Positions 8,380-16,186 of a stretch of DNA of 64,000 nucleotides are shown here, in pieces; the stretch's first letter is position 1; every line of letters starts with the position of its first letter. Under the pieces are notes generated by a model that was not told where the DNA came from, did no database searches, and was given only the letters and a program-made list of their open reading frames with translations. This DNA comes from a bacterium (GTDB lineage Bacteria > Planctomycetota > JAFGQW01), in NCBI GenBank assembly GCA_030426805.1, contig JAUHXU010000001.1, forward strand, positions 542,501-606,500, given 5' to 3'. The position numbers and the translations under genes are program-made.

Positions 8380-9875
8380 GTCTTCAACCCCTCGGAAGCT
8401 CGCACCTCGCCGCGCATGTCGATCGCGATCGCCTCCACGCGACGAAATCGCTTCGCGAGGCGCAGCCCCTTCTCGGGGCCGAGCACGCAGATCGCGGTCG
8501 CGAGCGCGTCGGCCAGCTCGGCGCTCGGCGCGACGACCGTCGCGCTCATGCAGCCGGTCGACGGCTTGCCGGTCCGCGGATCGATGATGTGGTGATACCG
8601 CCGGCCGTCCTTCTCGAAGAAGCGCTCGTAATCCCCCGACGTGACGACGCACGTGTTCGACACCCGCAACACCGCGATCGCCCGGTCGCGGTCGCGCGGG
8701 TGCTTGATCGCGATTTCCCACGGCTTGCCGCCCCGCGTGCCGAGCACCTTCATGTCGCCGCCCGCGTTGACGATTCCGTGTCGGACGCCGTGGTCGCGAA
8801 GCACCCGCATCGCCCGATCGACACCGTAGCCCTTCGCGATCCCCCCGAGTCCGATTCGCGTCCCGGCGGGAAGTGTCACGGTCAACGCGCTCGGGTCGAC
8901 CTGCACCTTGCGGTAGTCGACGTGTTCGAGCGCCGCCGCGATCGCGGCCTCGTCCGGCACGGCGGGGTTCGTGCGATCCTTGAAGCGCCACAGCGCACCG
9001 ACCGACGCAAACGTCGGATCGAACGCACCATCGGTCACGCGCCCGAGTTCGGTCGCCCGTGCGATGATCTGCGCGAGTTCCGCCGGCACCGACACCGATC
9101 CCGCGCCGGCCTTCGCGTTGAGTCGCGTGAGCGGCGAATCGCGCCACGACGTCATCACGTCCTCGACGCGGCGCAGTTCGACGATCGCCGCGTCGATCGC
9201 GCGATCGAGTCGCGACGCGTCGGGGCCGATCGCGGTCACCTGCACGTCGGTGCCCATCGCACCGAACGATCGCTTGCGCTCGACGTCCTCCCCGGTACCA
9301 CCGTGGACGAGCGCGCCCGTCAACCACGTCGCCGGAGACCACATCGCCGCCGACGCACTCGGTACGCCACCGGCCGTACCGGGCCACGTCGTCGGCGGCC
9401 GATGCCCGCGAAAGACCTCGCGACCGTCGGGGCCGAGCACGATCAGCGTCGGCGTGCCACGCACCGCGTAGCGATCGGCGAGCGATCCGTCGCGGTCGCG
9501 CACCTGCGGGTAGGGCAAGCCGAGTTCATCGACCGCCGCGCGCACCTCGGCATCGTCGACGACGTCGTCGGGGCCGGACACGATACCGACGAACGCGAGT
9601 GCGTCGCCGTGGCGACGTGCGGCACGAACGAGCGACGGCGCCTCGGCGCGACACGGCTCACACCACGGCAGCCAGAAGACGAGCACGACGTGTTTGCCGG
9701 CCGCGGCCTCGGCGCCGGCATCGAACGTGCCGCCACCGAGCGTCGGCCAGGCGCCGCCCACCGGCACCGCACGCGTGGGCACGGCCGAGGGCGACGAACC
9801 GCAGCCGGCGAGCGCCGTGACGAACGCGCACGCGGCAAGCAATATCACCGCGCGAGTCAAAACGCGATACTCCAT
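8364..9875 (-). CDS. Thioredoxin (TlpA-like) - ApbE FMN transferase fusion lipoprotein
   Basis: A 503-residue envelope protein joining two enzymes. It begins with a lipoprotein signal (lipobox LAGC, Cys25). A TlpA-type thioredoxin domain follows (about 40-165) with active site WCEPC at 71-75 and cis-Pro in GTPTLIV. An ApbE domain fills about 200-495 with DGAFDPT (282-288), LGGIAKGYGVDRA (343-355), NAGGD (370-374) and HHIIDPRTGKPS (428-439). ApbE moves FMN from FAD onto Ser/Thr of exported proteins. It is last in a four-gene operon behind the DUF3570 barrel, overlapping it by 19 bases. Proposed role (inference): reducing cytochrome cysteines before heme attachment and flavinylating an operon partner. 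Fusion of these normally separate proteins is the odd feature. Confidence 0.92.
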   Translation of the reverse strand: MEYRVLTRAVILLAACAFVTALAGCGSSPSAVPTRAVPVGGAWPTLGGGTFDAGAEAAAGKHVVLVFWLPWCEPCRAEAPSLVRAARRHGDALAFVGIVSGPDDVVDDAEVRAAVDELGLPYPQVRDRDGSLADRYAVRGTPTLIVLGPDGREVFRGHRPPTTWPGTAGGVPSASAAMWSPATWLTGALVHGGTGEDVERKRSFGAMGTDVQVTAIGPDASRLDRAIDAAIVELRRVEDVMTSWRDSPLTRLNAKAGAGSVSVPAELAQIIARATELGRVTDGAFDPTFASVGALWRFKDRTNPAVPDEAAIAAALEHVDYRKVQVDPSALTVTLPAGTRIGLGGIAKGYGVDRAMRVLRDHGVRHGIVNAGGDMKVLGTRGGKPWEIAIKHPRDRDRAIAVLRVSNTCVVTSGDYERFFEKDGRRYHHIIDPRTGKPSTGCMSATVVAPSAELADALATAICVLGPEKGLRLAKRFRRVEAIAIDMRGEVRASEGLKTYLVG

Positions 9876-11089
9876 CCGATGCTCCCGAGGATCTGGTCCA
9901 GGCCGTCGCTTCGCTTGACGAACTCGCCGCCGAAATCGAGCGTCTGGTTCTTTCCGATGTCCCAGAACAGCCGAGCACCGAACGTGTGCGAATTGAAGTC
10001 CGCGAGGTCGGAGTCCTGCGTTCGCTCCGATGGCGCGGTCAGAACGAAGTGGTCTTCATAGGCGTCGGCAGCCGTTTGAGTATAGAACCGATAGCGCAAC
10101 CGCAGCCGGAGTCGATCCTCGACGAGCCACGTGTAGAACCGCGGCTCGATCGCGATACTGGTGATGCCCCAGTCGTCGCCATACAGACGGCCACCGAGTT
10201 CGAGAGCATTGCCGCCGCCGAAGTAGTGGCGTATCCGGCCGTTGAGCGCGACACGAACCCGCGTGTCCGGCAGTTCCTCGGTGATCTCCATGCCCCGCGC
10301 CATGTTGTCGAGGTTCGGGTTGGGCGGCAGGCTCGGATCCTCGACGACGACCGCGTTGTAGGCGGTCTCGAGAAAGCCCGACTGCAGACCGACCGTCAGG
10401 CCGACTTCGCTGTGCCAACGCGGCGCGATCGCCTGATACCAGGTGACGAGCGCACTGATCGACGTGCGATCGTCGCTGCCGTTCTCGACACCGTTGAAGC
10501 GGATCACGTCGATCTGGTCGAAGAACGCCGTCAGGCTGGCCTTGATCGTCGCGCTGTCGTTGGCGAGATCGAACTCGACGTCGCCCCCGCCGCCGATCGA
10601 GCGATAGTCGTATTCGGTGCTGCCGCTCAGGAAGAAGCCGGCGCGCGTGTCTTCGGTGAACGCGTAGCGCATCCCGAGATCGAGACCGATGTAGTTGTCG
10701 CCGGACGCACCCGACTGGTTCGGGAACTTGCTCAGCCGATCGATCGACGCGCTGCTGACCTGATCGTAGGAGAGCGTGAACCAGAGGTTCGTACGATCGG
10801 TGAGGTTGTAGCTGAACATCGCGATCGGCTCGATCACGGTCAGCGCCTCGTCGAGGAACGGGTTGCCGTCCCCATTGTCGTCGTTGTCGTAGTAGCCGAG
10901 GCGAAACGAGAGGGAGCCACTGCCGGCGCGACTCTCCGATGCGGCCTTCGCCTGCGAAGTCTTCTCGCTGTCGCCGCCAGTCGCGCGCTGTCCGTCGGTG
11001 TCCGGCTTGCCCTGCGCCGTCGCGGTCACGCAAGCGGCGAGCACGACGGTGAGCACGATGGCGGCACGCGCCGCCCGTATCAGTAGCAC
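9857..11089 (-). CDS. DUF3570 outer-membrane beta-barrel protein
   Basis: A 410-residue exported protein with a signal peptide and many alternating amphipathic strands ending in aromatic residues, closing with the outer-membrane-barrel C-terminus IGWSIAF (terminal Phe). The strand RLRLRYRFYTQTAADAYEDH matches the DUF3570 pattern. The start is set at the GTG 11089, because GGAGG lies eight bases upstream and it overlaps the DUF4266 stop by ten bases; an upstream ATG at 11152 would give an implausible basic leader. DUF3570 genes commonly sit beside DUF4266, thioredoxin and ApbE genes (recalled knowledge). A barrel for passing electrons or positioning a flavinylated partner is inference. Confidence 0.88.
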   Translation of the reverse strand: MLLIRAARAAIVLTVVLAACVTATAQGKPDTDGQRATGGDSEKTSQAKAASESRAGSGSLSFRLGYYDNDDNGDGNPFLDEALTVIEPIAMFSYNLTDRTNLWFTLSYDQVSSASIDRLSKFPNQSGASGDNYIGLDLGMRYAFTEDTRAGFFLSGSTEYDYRSIGGGGDVEFDLANDSATIKASLTAFFDQIDVIRFNGVENGSDDRTSISALVTWYQAIAPRWHSEVGLTVGLQSGFLETAYNAVVVEDPSLPPNPNLDNMARGMEITEELPDTRVRVALNGRIRHYFGGGNALELGGRLYGDDWGITSIAIEPRFYTWLVEDRLRLRLRYRFYTQTAADAYEDHFVLTAPSERTQDSDLADFNSHTFGARLFWDIGKNQTLDFGGEFVKRSDGLDQILGSIGWSIAF

Positions 11090-11307
11090 CCGCAGCCTCC
11101 GCCGGCACTCGCCCCGATGCCACCGGCACTCCCCTCGCGGGAGTAGAAGCACTTCTGCTGGAAGTGGACCTCCGTCGGGTCCTCTGCGAAGGTCATGACC
11201 TTGTCACTCAGGTGGCGTCGTTCGTAGAACTTCGTCGAATTGCAGCCACCGGTGAACGCGGCTGCGAGCAGTAGCACGGCGGCAACCCGCCTGCGTTTGC
11301 TGGACAT
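11080..11307 (-). CDS. DUF4266 small lipoprotein
   Basis: A 75-residue lipoprotein: basic N-terminus, hydrophobic segment and lipobox TGGC (Cys22), then a short mature domain. It carries the DUF4266 features YSREGSAGG (55-63) and a C-terminal GGGCGCY (69-75). AGAGG precedes the ATG at 11307. The gene sits 11 bases after the multiheme cytochrome and overlaps the DUF3570 gene by ten bases. No biochemical role is established. The C-terminal Gly-Ala-Ser (65-67) recalls part of the ApbE target motif [ST]GA[ST], though the first residue is Ile-Gly rather than Ser/Thr-Gly, so flavinylation is only a hypothesis. The paired Cys of GCGC could also bind metal. Confidence 0.88.
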   Translation of the reverse strand: MSSKRRRVAAVLLLAAAFTGGCNSTKFYERRHLSDKVMTFAEDPTEVHFQQKCFYSREGSAGGIGASAGGGCGCY

Positions 11308-11318
11308 GGGAACCTCTG

Positions 11319-13634
11319 TCAGCGAATGACGACTTCGACACCGTTGGTCGCGGCGACGCCGCCGACACCCCCGGGGTCCACTACGTAGGCTTGCAGTACG
11401 ACGCGGGTGCCGCGCACGACCGTGGAAGGCAACGACACGTCGAACGCGTAGCCCCCAGTCCCCGGTGCCCCGGCCGAGAGCGGCAGCGGGGGACTCACCC
11501 CGAGGATCGGCGCCGTGCGCAACGTGCATCCCGGCACGACTTCGAGCGCCGTGCGCGCCGAGCCCAGGAGCAGCTGCGCGACCGCGCCGCCGAGACCGCG
11601 GTCGATCGTGATGCGCACCTGGCCGCCCGGGGTCGGACAGCCGCTGACGCGCAGCCGCGGCATCACGCCGCCGCTACCGGGGCAACCGAACCCGAAGGGC
11701 TCGACCGTGCCGGCACACGACGCCGCCTGGACCGTCATCGAGACCGTCCCGAGATTCGAGTCGGTCTTGCCGTCGGACGCCGCATAGGTGAACGCGTCGG
11801 GCCCGGTGTAGCCGGCCTCCGGGTAGTAGGTCGCGACGTTGCCCTGGAAGCCGACGGTCCCGTGCTTCGGCTGTGCGATCAGCCGGATCTGGAGCGGATC
11901 GTTGTTCGCGTCGGTCGCCGACAGCGGGATCGGCAGCGGCACGTCGTTGGGCGTCGCTCGCGCGAACGACGCGACGGCCGGCGCCGCGTTGTTGATCCGG
12001 TCGTCGTCGAACGGCCCGTTGTGGCAGTCGTAGCACCCGATCTTCGCACCGCGGAAGAAGCGCTTCGTGCCGAATTCCGTCTGATAGATTCGGTCGCCCT
12101 GCGCGAGCGACAGCACCGTGCCCCGGTCTTCGGCGCCGTGGCAGGCGCGACAGGTCGCGATGCCGAGCGTCTTGGCCCGCCCCCCGTGCTTGTCGTCGGC
12201 CCACTCGTTCGTCACCGGGTGCATCCCGTGCGGCCCGCGCATCAGGTCGCGGTCCTCGATCTTGCCGTGGCACGCGCGGCAATCGCCGATCGTGCCGATG
12301 TGGCCGACGGTCGCGACACTCTGCGTGTTGTCGTTGTCGACCGCGCTCGGGTAGATCGCGTGCGGCGGACCGTGGCACGCCGAACACTGCAATCCGCCGT
12401 GGCCGGTCGAGAAGCGGTAGAGAGACGAGCCGGGGCGTGGGACGTTCGGTGTCGTCGCGAACGCGGTCGACGCCGGCACACGCGGCTGCCCGTTGTCGAA
12501 CACGGTCGTGTAGCGGATCTGGCCGTTGTTCGTCGTGGCGGTGCCGCTGTGGCAGTTCTGGCAACTCGGCTCGTCGAACCACCCGACGCGTCCGGTGCGG
12601 CCGACGGCGCTCATCGAGCCGTGACAACTCTGACAGCTCATCGAGAAGCGGCCGTCGGGGCCGATCGCGCTCCCCATCGCGCCGCGCATGCACTTCGTGT
12701 CGTTGCCGGGGTGACACGTGTAGCACGACGACCGTGTCGCGACGCTGTCGAGGGTCGCACCCGACGGATCGACGACGGTCGCGTGCTTGCCGTGGATCGC
12801 CTCGGTCAGCGGCTTGATCCCCGCGATACCGAAGCCCGGCAGCGCGTTGCTGATGTGGCAGTTCATGCACATCACCGGCTTGCCGTTCGTGACGACCGTG
12901 TCGTAGAGGCCGTTGGGATGGTATCCCACCGCCTGCAGTGCCGCGGTGTATGCCGGCTTGCCGCGGTTCCGAGCGTCGTGCAGCTTCAGGATGTTGAGTC
13001 GGTTGTCGCGCTCGGCGTTCGCCTCGAACACCCACCCGCTCGGCGGCCGAGCCCAGGGACTCGCGCCGGACGCGTGGCAAAGCTTGCAGTCGAGTTCCTG
13101 CGACACCGGCACCGTCGTCGCCGTCGATGCGAGCAACGTGTTGTTCGCATCGCGCACCGCGATCCGCATGTGCGGATAGGGGTTCTTCTGCTGGGCATCG
13201 TCGATCGGCGTCATCGGGATGCCGTCGGCGTGGAACCAACTCCACATCGTGTCAAAGCCCATCGGCTGCGGCGTGTTGCTCGCGCCGGGCATCGCATTCC
13301 CGGCGAGGCCGGTATCCGGGGGCGGGCTCGCTCCGTACAGCGCGGAGACGTGCTGCCAGAAGTTCGTCTTGCCGATCGACGTCGTGTTGATCGACCCGTT
13401 CGGGTCGCGCACGCCCTCGTAGGTCACACGCAACGCACCGGTCGTCTCGAGCCGACCGTTGCGAATCACCTGCGCGTTGACCGTGTTGTACGGCGGCAGG
13501 ATCGCGAAGACGGAGAAGTCGGGATCCATGCAGTGCATCCCGAGATCGTTCCATGCGAGCACGCGGACCGACGCCGATTGCGCCGTCACCGCGCCCGCGC
13601 CCAAGAGCAGGCCGAGCAGCATGAAGGTTCGCAT
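11319..13634 (-). CDS. Secreted nine-heme cytochrome c with Ig-like and C-terminal surface module
   Basis: A 771-residue exported protein. A signal peptide (1-19) is followed by a segment with WNDLGMHCMDPDFSVF (28-43). Nine Cys-x2-Cys-His heme sites begin at residues 183, 256, 304, 334, 358, 417, 452, 495 and 534. A cadherin/Ig-like domain follows (~551-636) with the strand FTYAASDGK. The C-terminal module (640-771) opens with FGFGCPGSGG and resembles one common in planctomycetal secreted proteins. It should carry electrons outside the cytoplasmic membrane. First gene of the operon leading to DUF4266, DUF3570 and Trx-ApbE. The ATG at 13634 has no Shine-Dalgarno, but TACAGT ends six bases upstream. 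Heme spacing fits no standard small cytochrome family. Confidence 0.9.
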   Translation of the reverse strand: MRTFMLLGLLLGAGAVTAQSASVRVLAWNDLGMHCMDPDFSVFAILPPYNTVNAQVIRNGRLETTGALRVTYEGVRDPNGSINTTSIGKTNFWQHVSALYGASPPPDTGLAGNAMPGASNTPQPMGFDTMWSWFHADGIPMTPIDDAQQKNPYPHMRIAVRDANNTLLASTATTVPVSQELDCKLCHASGASPWARPPSGWVFEANAERDNRLNILKLHDARNRGKPAYTAALQAVGYHPNGLYDTVVTNGKPVMCMNCHISNALPGFGIAGIKPLTEAIHGKHATVVDPSGATLDSVATRSSCYTCHPGNDTKCMRGAMGSAIGPDGRFSMSCQSCHGSMSAVGRTGRVGWFDEPSCQNCHSGTATTNNGQIRYTTVFDNGQPRVPASTAFATTPNVPRPGSSLYRFSTGHGGLQCSACHGPPHAIYPSAVDNDNTQSVATVGHIGTIGDCRACHGKIEDRDLMRGPHGMHPVTNEWADDKHGGRAKTLGIATCRACHGAEDRGTVLSLAQGDRIYQTEFGTKRFFRGAKIGCYDCHNGPFDDDRINNAAPAVASFARATPNDVPLPIPLSATDANNDPLQIRLIAQPKHGTVGFQGNVATYYPEAGYTGPDAFTYAASDGKTDSNLGTVSMTVQAASCAGTVEPFGFGCPGSGGVMPRLRVSGCPTPGGQVRITIDRGLGGAVAQLLLGSARTALEVVPGCTLRTAPILGVSPPLPLSAGAPGTGGYAFDVSLPSTVVRGTRVVLQAYVVDPGGVGGVAATNGVEVVIR

Positions 13635-13640
13635 GCCCGC

Positions 13641-13646
13641 ACTGTA
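13641..13646 (-). promoter_or_regulatory. -10 element of the cytochrome-ApbE operon, leaderless type
   Basis: TACAGT on the minus strand (13646-13641), ending six bases before the ATG at 13634. The -35 region is weak. Confidence 0.4.
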
Positions 13647-13731
13647 GGGCGCGCGACGCCGCCACGCCGCTGAGATCCCGCTCATGAACGAGAACTCACG
13701 CGCGCGTCGCAGCGGCCGGGCCGCGCGGCCA

Positions 13732-13753
13732 GGGGCGGGTGCGGGCCCGCCCC
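13732..13753 (-). terminator. GC hairpin just after the propeller gene at 13764
   Basis: A perfect 8-bp inverted repeat, GGGGCGGG (13732-13739) and CCCGCCCC (13746-13753), with a six-base loop. It lies 10 bases past the stop of the minus-strand gene ending at 13764. No T-run follows on either strand, so it may stop transcription with Rho help or simply protect the 3' end. Confidence 0.4.
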
Positions 13754-13763
13754 TTCGCGCGCG

Positions 13764-14858
13764 CTACGGCACGATCGAGATCTTGGCCGCGCCCGAGATG
13801 TCGCCGATGCCGAGAGGCGACTGTGGCGCCAACGTCACGAACGCGACGTAGAACGGGATCCCGGCCAGCGTCGGCACCGCGGGGACGACGACCGCACCGC
13901 TGGCCGTGCCAGCGCTGTCCAGCGTGCCGACGAATCCGGGGAACAGTGCCGGCAGCTGCTGCGACAGCGTGAACAACGGATCGAGACGCAGCGGAAACTG
14001 GCGCGACCCGAGCGGGAGCCGGCCCTCGAGGAACGACGCCGCCGCGGCGTAGGCCCGGTTCGGCGAGCCGGTCGCGATCCAGTTGATCGACAGTGTCGTG
14101 CCGACCGAGACCTGGTCGGCGGAGCCGACACGCGGCAGGCCGAGGTCGACCTCGAACACCGCCGAGCCGCCGTCGTTCGTGTAGAGGGTCTGCGTGCGCG
14201 GGTCGATCGCACACCCCCGTGCGTTCGACGTCATCGCCGCCAGCGGAAACTGGCCGCGCAACGTCGGCGGATCAGCCGCCGTCAGGAGGAACGCGGCGTT
14301 GCGATCACGATCGACGAGAACGACCAGGTCGTTCTCGTCGCTGAAGCCGAGGTCGGCCACCCGTGTCGCACTGATCGACGTCAGATCGAACGGGCTCCGC
14401 AAGACGGCCCCGGAGGTGGCGTCCATCGCGTGGAGTTGGTCCGCGCTCCAATCGGCGACCCAGTAGGCGTCGCGCTTGGCGTCGTAGGCGACGCCGACCG
14501 GCAGCCCCGTGGGCGTCGCGAACGAGGTCGTGACCTGACCGCTCGCGTCGAGCCGTGCGACGGTCCCGTGCGACGCGCTCGTCACGACGAGTTGGTTGCG
14601 CTTCGAGTCGAAGCCCATGCCGAACGGGAACGTGTAGCTCGATTGGACGGTCGTCAGCACCGCGCCGGTCTTGCGGTCGAACTCGTAGAGCAGGGGCGGG
14701 GTCGCGAGGAACGTCGCGCCCCACAGCGAGTCGTTGGCGAATGCGAGTCCGTTCACCGCCGACGGCGACGGGAACGTACGGATCTGGGTGCCCGGCTGAG
14801 CGCTGCACAGCGCTCCAGTCACGAGCACCCCGATGGCGAACAGCGATCGGAGGGTCAT
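13764..14858 (-). CDS. Secreted NHL/SMP-30-like propeller protein with shared C-terminal module
   Basis: A 364-residue exported protein. The ATG at 14858 has GGAG about ten bases upstream and starts a signal peptide ending near Cys-Ser-Ala-Gln (18-21). Residues ~25-265 contain repeated blades (VNGLAFANDSLWG, PVGVAYDAKRDAYWVAD, GCAIDPRTQTLYTND) as in NHL or gluconolactonase-like propellers. No Asp/Glu/His lactonase metal set is evident, so an enzymatic role is not claimed. The last ~95 residues (G-S-R-Q-F-P-L-R-L-D-P-L-F ... G-T-L-D-S-A-G ... Y-V-A-F-V-T) are the clearest example of the C-terminal module found in five secreted proteins of this window. Confidence 0.8.
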   Translation of the reverse strand: MTLRSLFAIGVLVTGALCSAQPGTQIRTFPSPSAVNGLAFANDSLWGATFLATPPLLYEFDRKTGAVLTTVQSSYTFPFGMGFDSKRNQLVVTSASHGTVARLDASGQVTTSFATPTGLPVGVAYDAKRDAYWVADWSADQLHAMDATSGAVLRSPFDLTSISATRVADLGFSDENDLVVLVDRDRNAAFLLTAADPPTLRGQFPLAAMTSNARGCAIDPRTQTLYTNDGGSAVFEVDLGLPRVGSADQVSVGTTLSINWIATGSPNRAYAAAASFLEGRLPLGSRQFPLRLDPLFTLSQQLPALFPGFVGTLDSAGTASGAVVVPAVPTLAGIPFYVAFVTLAPQSPLGIGDISGAAKISIVP

Positions 14859-14931
14859 TCGTCGTCTCCAGTCCTGTCCTCGATCCCTCGATGACGACGA
14901 TACACCCGGTGCGATCGAACGGTCAACTACC

Positions 14932-15825
14932 CTACTTGCCGGTGCACTTCGCGAGCAGTGCCTTCGCGTCGGCCTCGAGCCCGGTCCCGCGCAGCTTGCG
15001 AATCAACTTGCGGAGCGACTTCGTCGCGACGGCCGGGTCCGTCTCCGCGCGGATCGCGTCGAGCGCACCCCGCGCCGCCTCGACGACCTGCGCACGCGCG
15101 GCCGAGACCCGCTCGCTCAACGCGGCCGCCGGCTTGCTCCCCGCGGCTTTGTCGAGCGCCTTGATCGCGCGCGCGTAGTCGCCACCCTCGATCAGCGCGG
15201 GCAACTCGCGCTCGACCGCCTCGACACCGGCGAGCGCCTTGCGGCTGATGCCGTCGCCATGCGCCTTCACGAGTTCCTTGCGCGCGTCCTTCACCGCTTC
15301 CATGATCGACTTGGCGCTCGTGCCGCCCTTCCAGTGCTTCAGCTCCTTCAGCGTGTGCGGATCGACGATGCACGTGTAGGGGACCTTGCCGGTGTTGTTG
15401 TAGCGTCCCGCGGGGCTCCGGCGCATCGCGGCCATCGCTTCGACCGTCATGCCGGGCCAGTGAACGAGCAGTCGCTGCACTTGCCCGTCCGGCCCCTTCG
15501 CCTCGTAGGTGGCCGCCTTGCGGTCCTCCTTCTTCACGCCCTCTTCGAGACGGCTCACGCAAGCCACTTCGACGGTGTAGCGCTCCGCGAACTTGATGTA
15601 CTTCTTGTTCTCCATCACCGCGCCGTGCATGCCCCAGCACGGCGGGCAATAGAAGCCGTGGCTGTGGACGACGATCGGCACGTTCAGCAGCTTCGCCTCC
15701 GCGACGGCGGCATCCCAGGTCTTCGCGAGCGTCACGCTGCGTCGCGGCTTTTCCTTTTGCGCGTCCAGGGCGGTCGTCCCGGTGATCGCGGCGAGCACGA
15801 GCGAGGCGAGGGCGAGGCGTTTCAT
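14932..15825 (-). CDS. Secreted thioredoxin-fold protein with helical C-terminal tail
   Basis: A 297-residue exported protein. The signal peptide ends near ALDAQ (19-23). An N-terminal thioredoxin-like domain has the redox motif FYCPPCW in the position of CxxC, followed by a strand and helix typical of the fold. The C-terminal ~110 residues are Ala/Lys/Glu/Arg-rich and predicted helical. Likely role: a periplasmic thiol-disulfide or thiol-sensing protein; the substrate is unknown. It is not in the cytochrome operon, being separated by the propeller gene, but may serve the same envelope redox chemistry (inference). GGAG precedes the ATG at 15825. Confidence 0.8.
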   Translation of the reverse strand: MKRLALASLVLAAITGTTALDAQKEKPRRSVTLAKTWDAAVAEAKLLNVPIVVHSHGFYCPPCWGMHGAVMENKKYIKFAERYTVEVACVSRLEEGVKKEDRKAATYEAKGPDGQVQRLLVHWPGMTVEAMAAMRRSPAGRYNNTGKVPYTCIVDPHTLKELKHWKGGTSAKSIMEAVKDARKELVKAHGDGISRKALAGVEAVERELPALIEGGDYARAIKALDKAAGSKPAAALSERVSAARAQVVEAARGALDAIRAETDPAVATKSLRKLIRKLRGTGLEADAKALLAKCTGK

Positions 15826-15930
15826 CGGTACACTCCAGCAGGCGGTGTGGCGATCCGGAGCGGATCGCGGAACGGAACACGCGGGCGACGAGACGCACCG
15901 CGGGGCGTCCGCGGTGCGGGTTCGGTGGGT

Positions 15931-15949
15931 CGATCAAGCCCGTTGATCG
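15931..15949. repeat. Inverted repeat CGATCAA-N5-TTGATCG, possible operator
   Basis: A perfect 7-bp inverted repeat around GCCCG in the divergent intergenic region, 106 bases before the start of the leftward thioredoxin-like gene. The half-sites face the opposite way to an FNR box (which is TTGAT-N4-ATCAA). It may bind a dimeric regulator; none is identifiable. Confidence 0.35.
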
Positions 15950-16150
15950 ATGGTCGTCGCTACTCAGCCGAACGGGGAACCGAACATGCGGCGTCGCGGG
16001 CGGCGAATCGCGGCCCGCGGCTGCGGCAGTGGTCGGTCGGTTCGGCGAGTCCTGCGCATGCACGGAACGTACGGCACTGCCGGGAATGCGTCAACGCGAG
16101 GACGTGTAAAAGGTGCGTCACCGAAACGCACGGAGCCACGTGCAGCGCGG

Positions 16151-16179
16151 TTGACTCGCCGGCGCCGCCCTCCTACAAC
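16151..16179 (+). promoter_or_regulatory. Promoter of the fetA-like gene, leaderless type
   Basis: TTGACT (16151-16156), a 17-base spacer and TACAAC (16174-16179), one of the best sigma70-type matches in the window. The -10 ends seven bases before the ATG at 16187, and no Shine-Dalgarno precedes it. Confidence 0.6.
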
Positions 16180-16186
16180 TCGATCG

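Larger units (their letters stand above)
15826..16186. other. 361-base divergent intergenic region
   Basis: The only gap above 300 bases. It separates the leftward thioredoxin-like gene from the rightward fetA-like gene. I see two inverted repeats (15931-15949, and GTGCGT/ACGCAC at 16113-16118/16126-16131) and one strong promoter at 16151-16179. No convincing small ORF with a ribosome site, no tRNA and no direct repeats are evident. Open frames crossing it look like GC-rich chance frames. Confidence 0.6.

Noticed and set aside
7089..10061. A 990-codon plus-strand frame over the monooxygenase and ApbE genes
   Set aside because: It overlaps real genes on both strands and has no recognisable domain; a chance frame.
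13764..14858. Gluconolactonase/SMP-30 enzyme
   Set aside because: The propeller repeats fit, but the metal-binding Glu/Asn/Asp set is not visible, so only a propeller-like fold is claimed.
15931..15949. FNR/CRP-type binding site
   Set aside because: The half-sites are in the order ATCAA then TTGAT with five bases between; an FNR box has TTGAT first with a four-base spacer. Kept only as an unassigned inverted repeat.
16113..16131. GTGCGT/ACGCAC hairpin as a riboswitch or terminator
   Set aside because: Six base pairs with a seven-base loop, no conserved aptamer elements and no T-run; it lies upstream of the promoter at 16151, so it is not in the fetA transcript.
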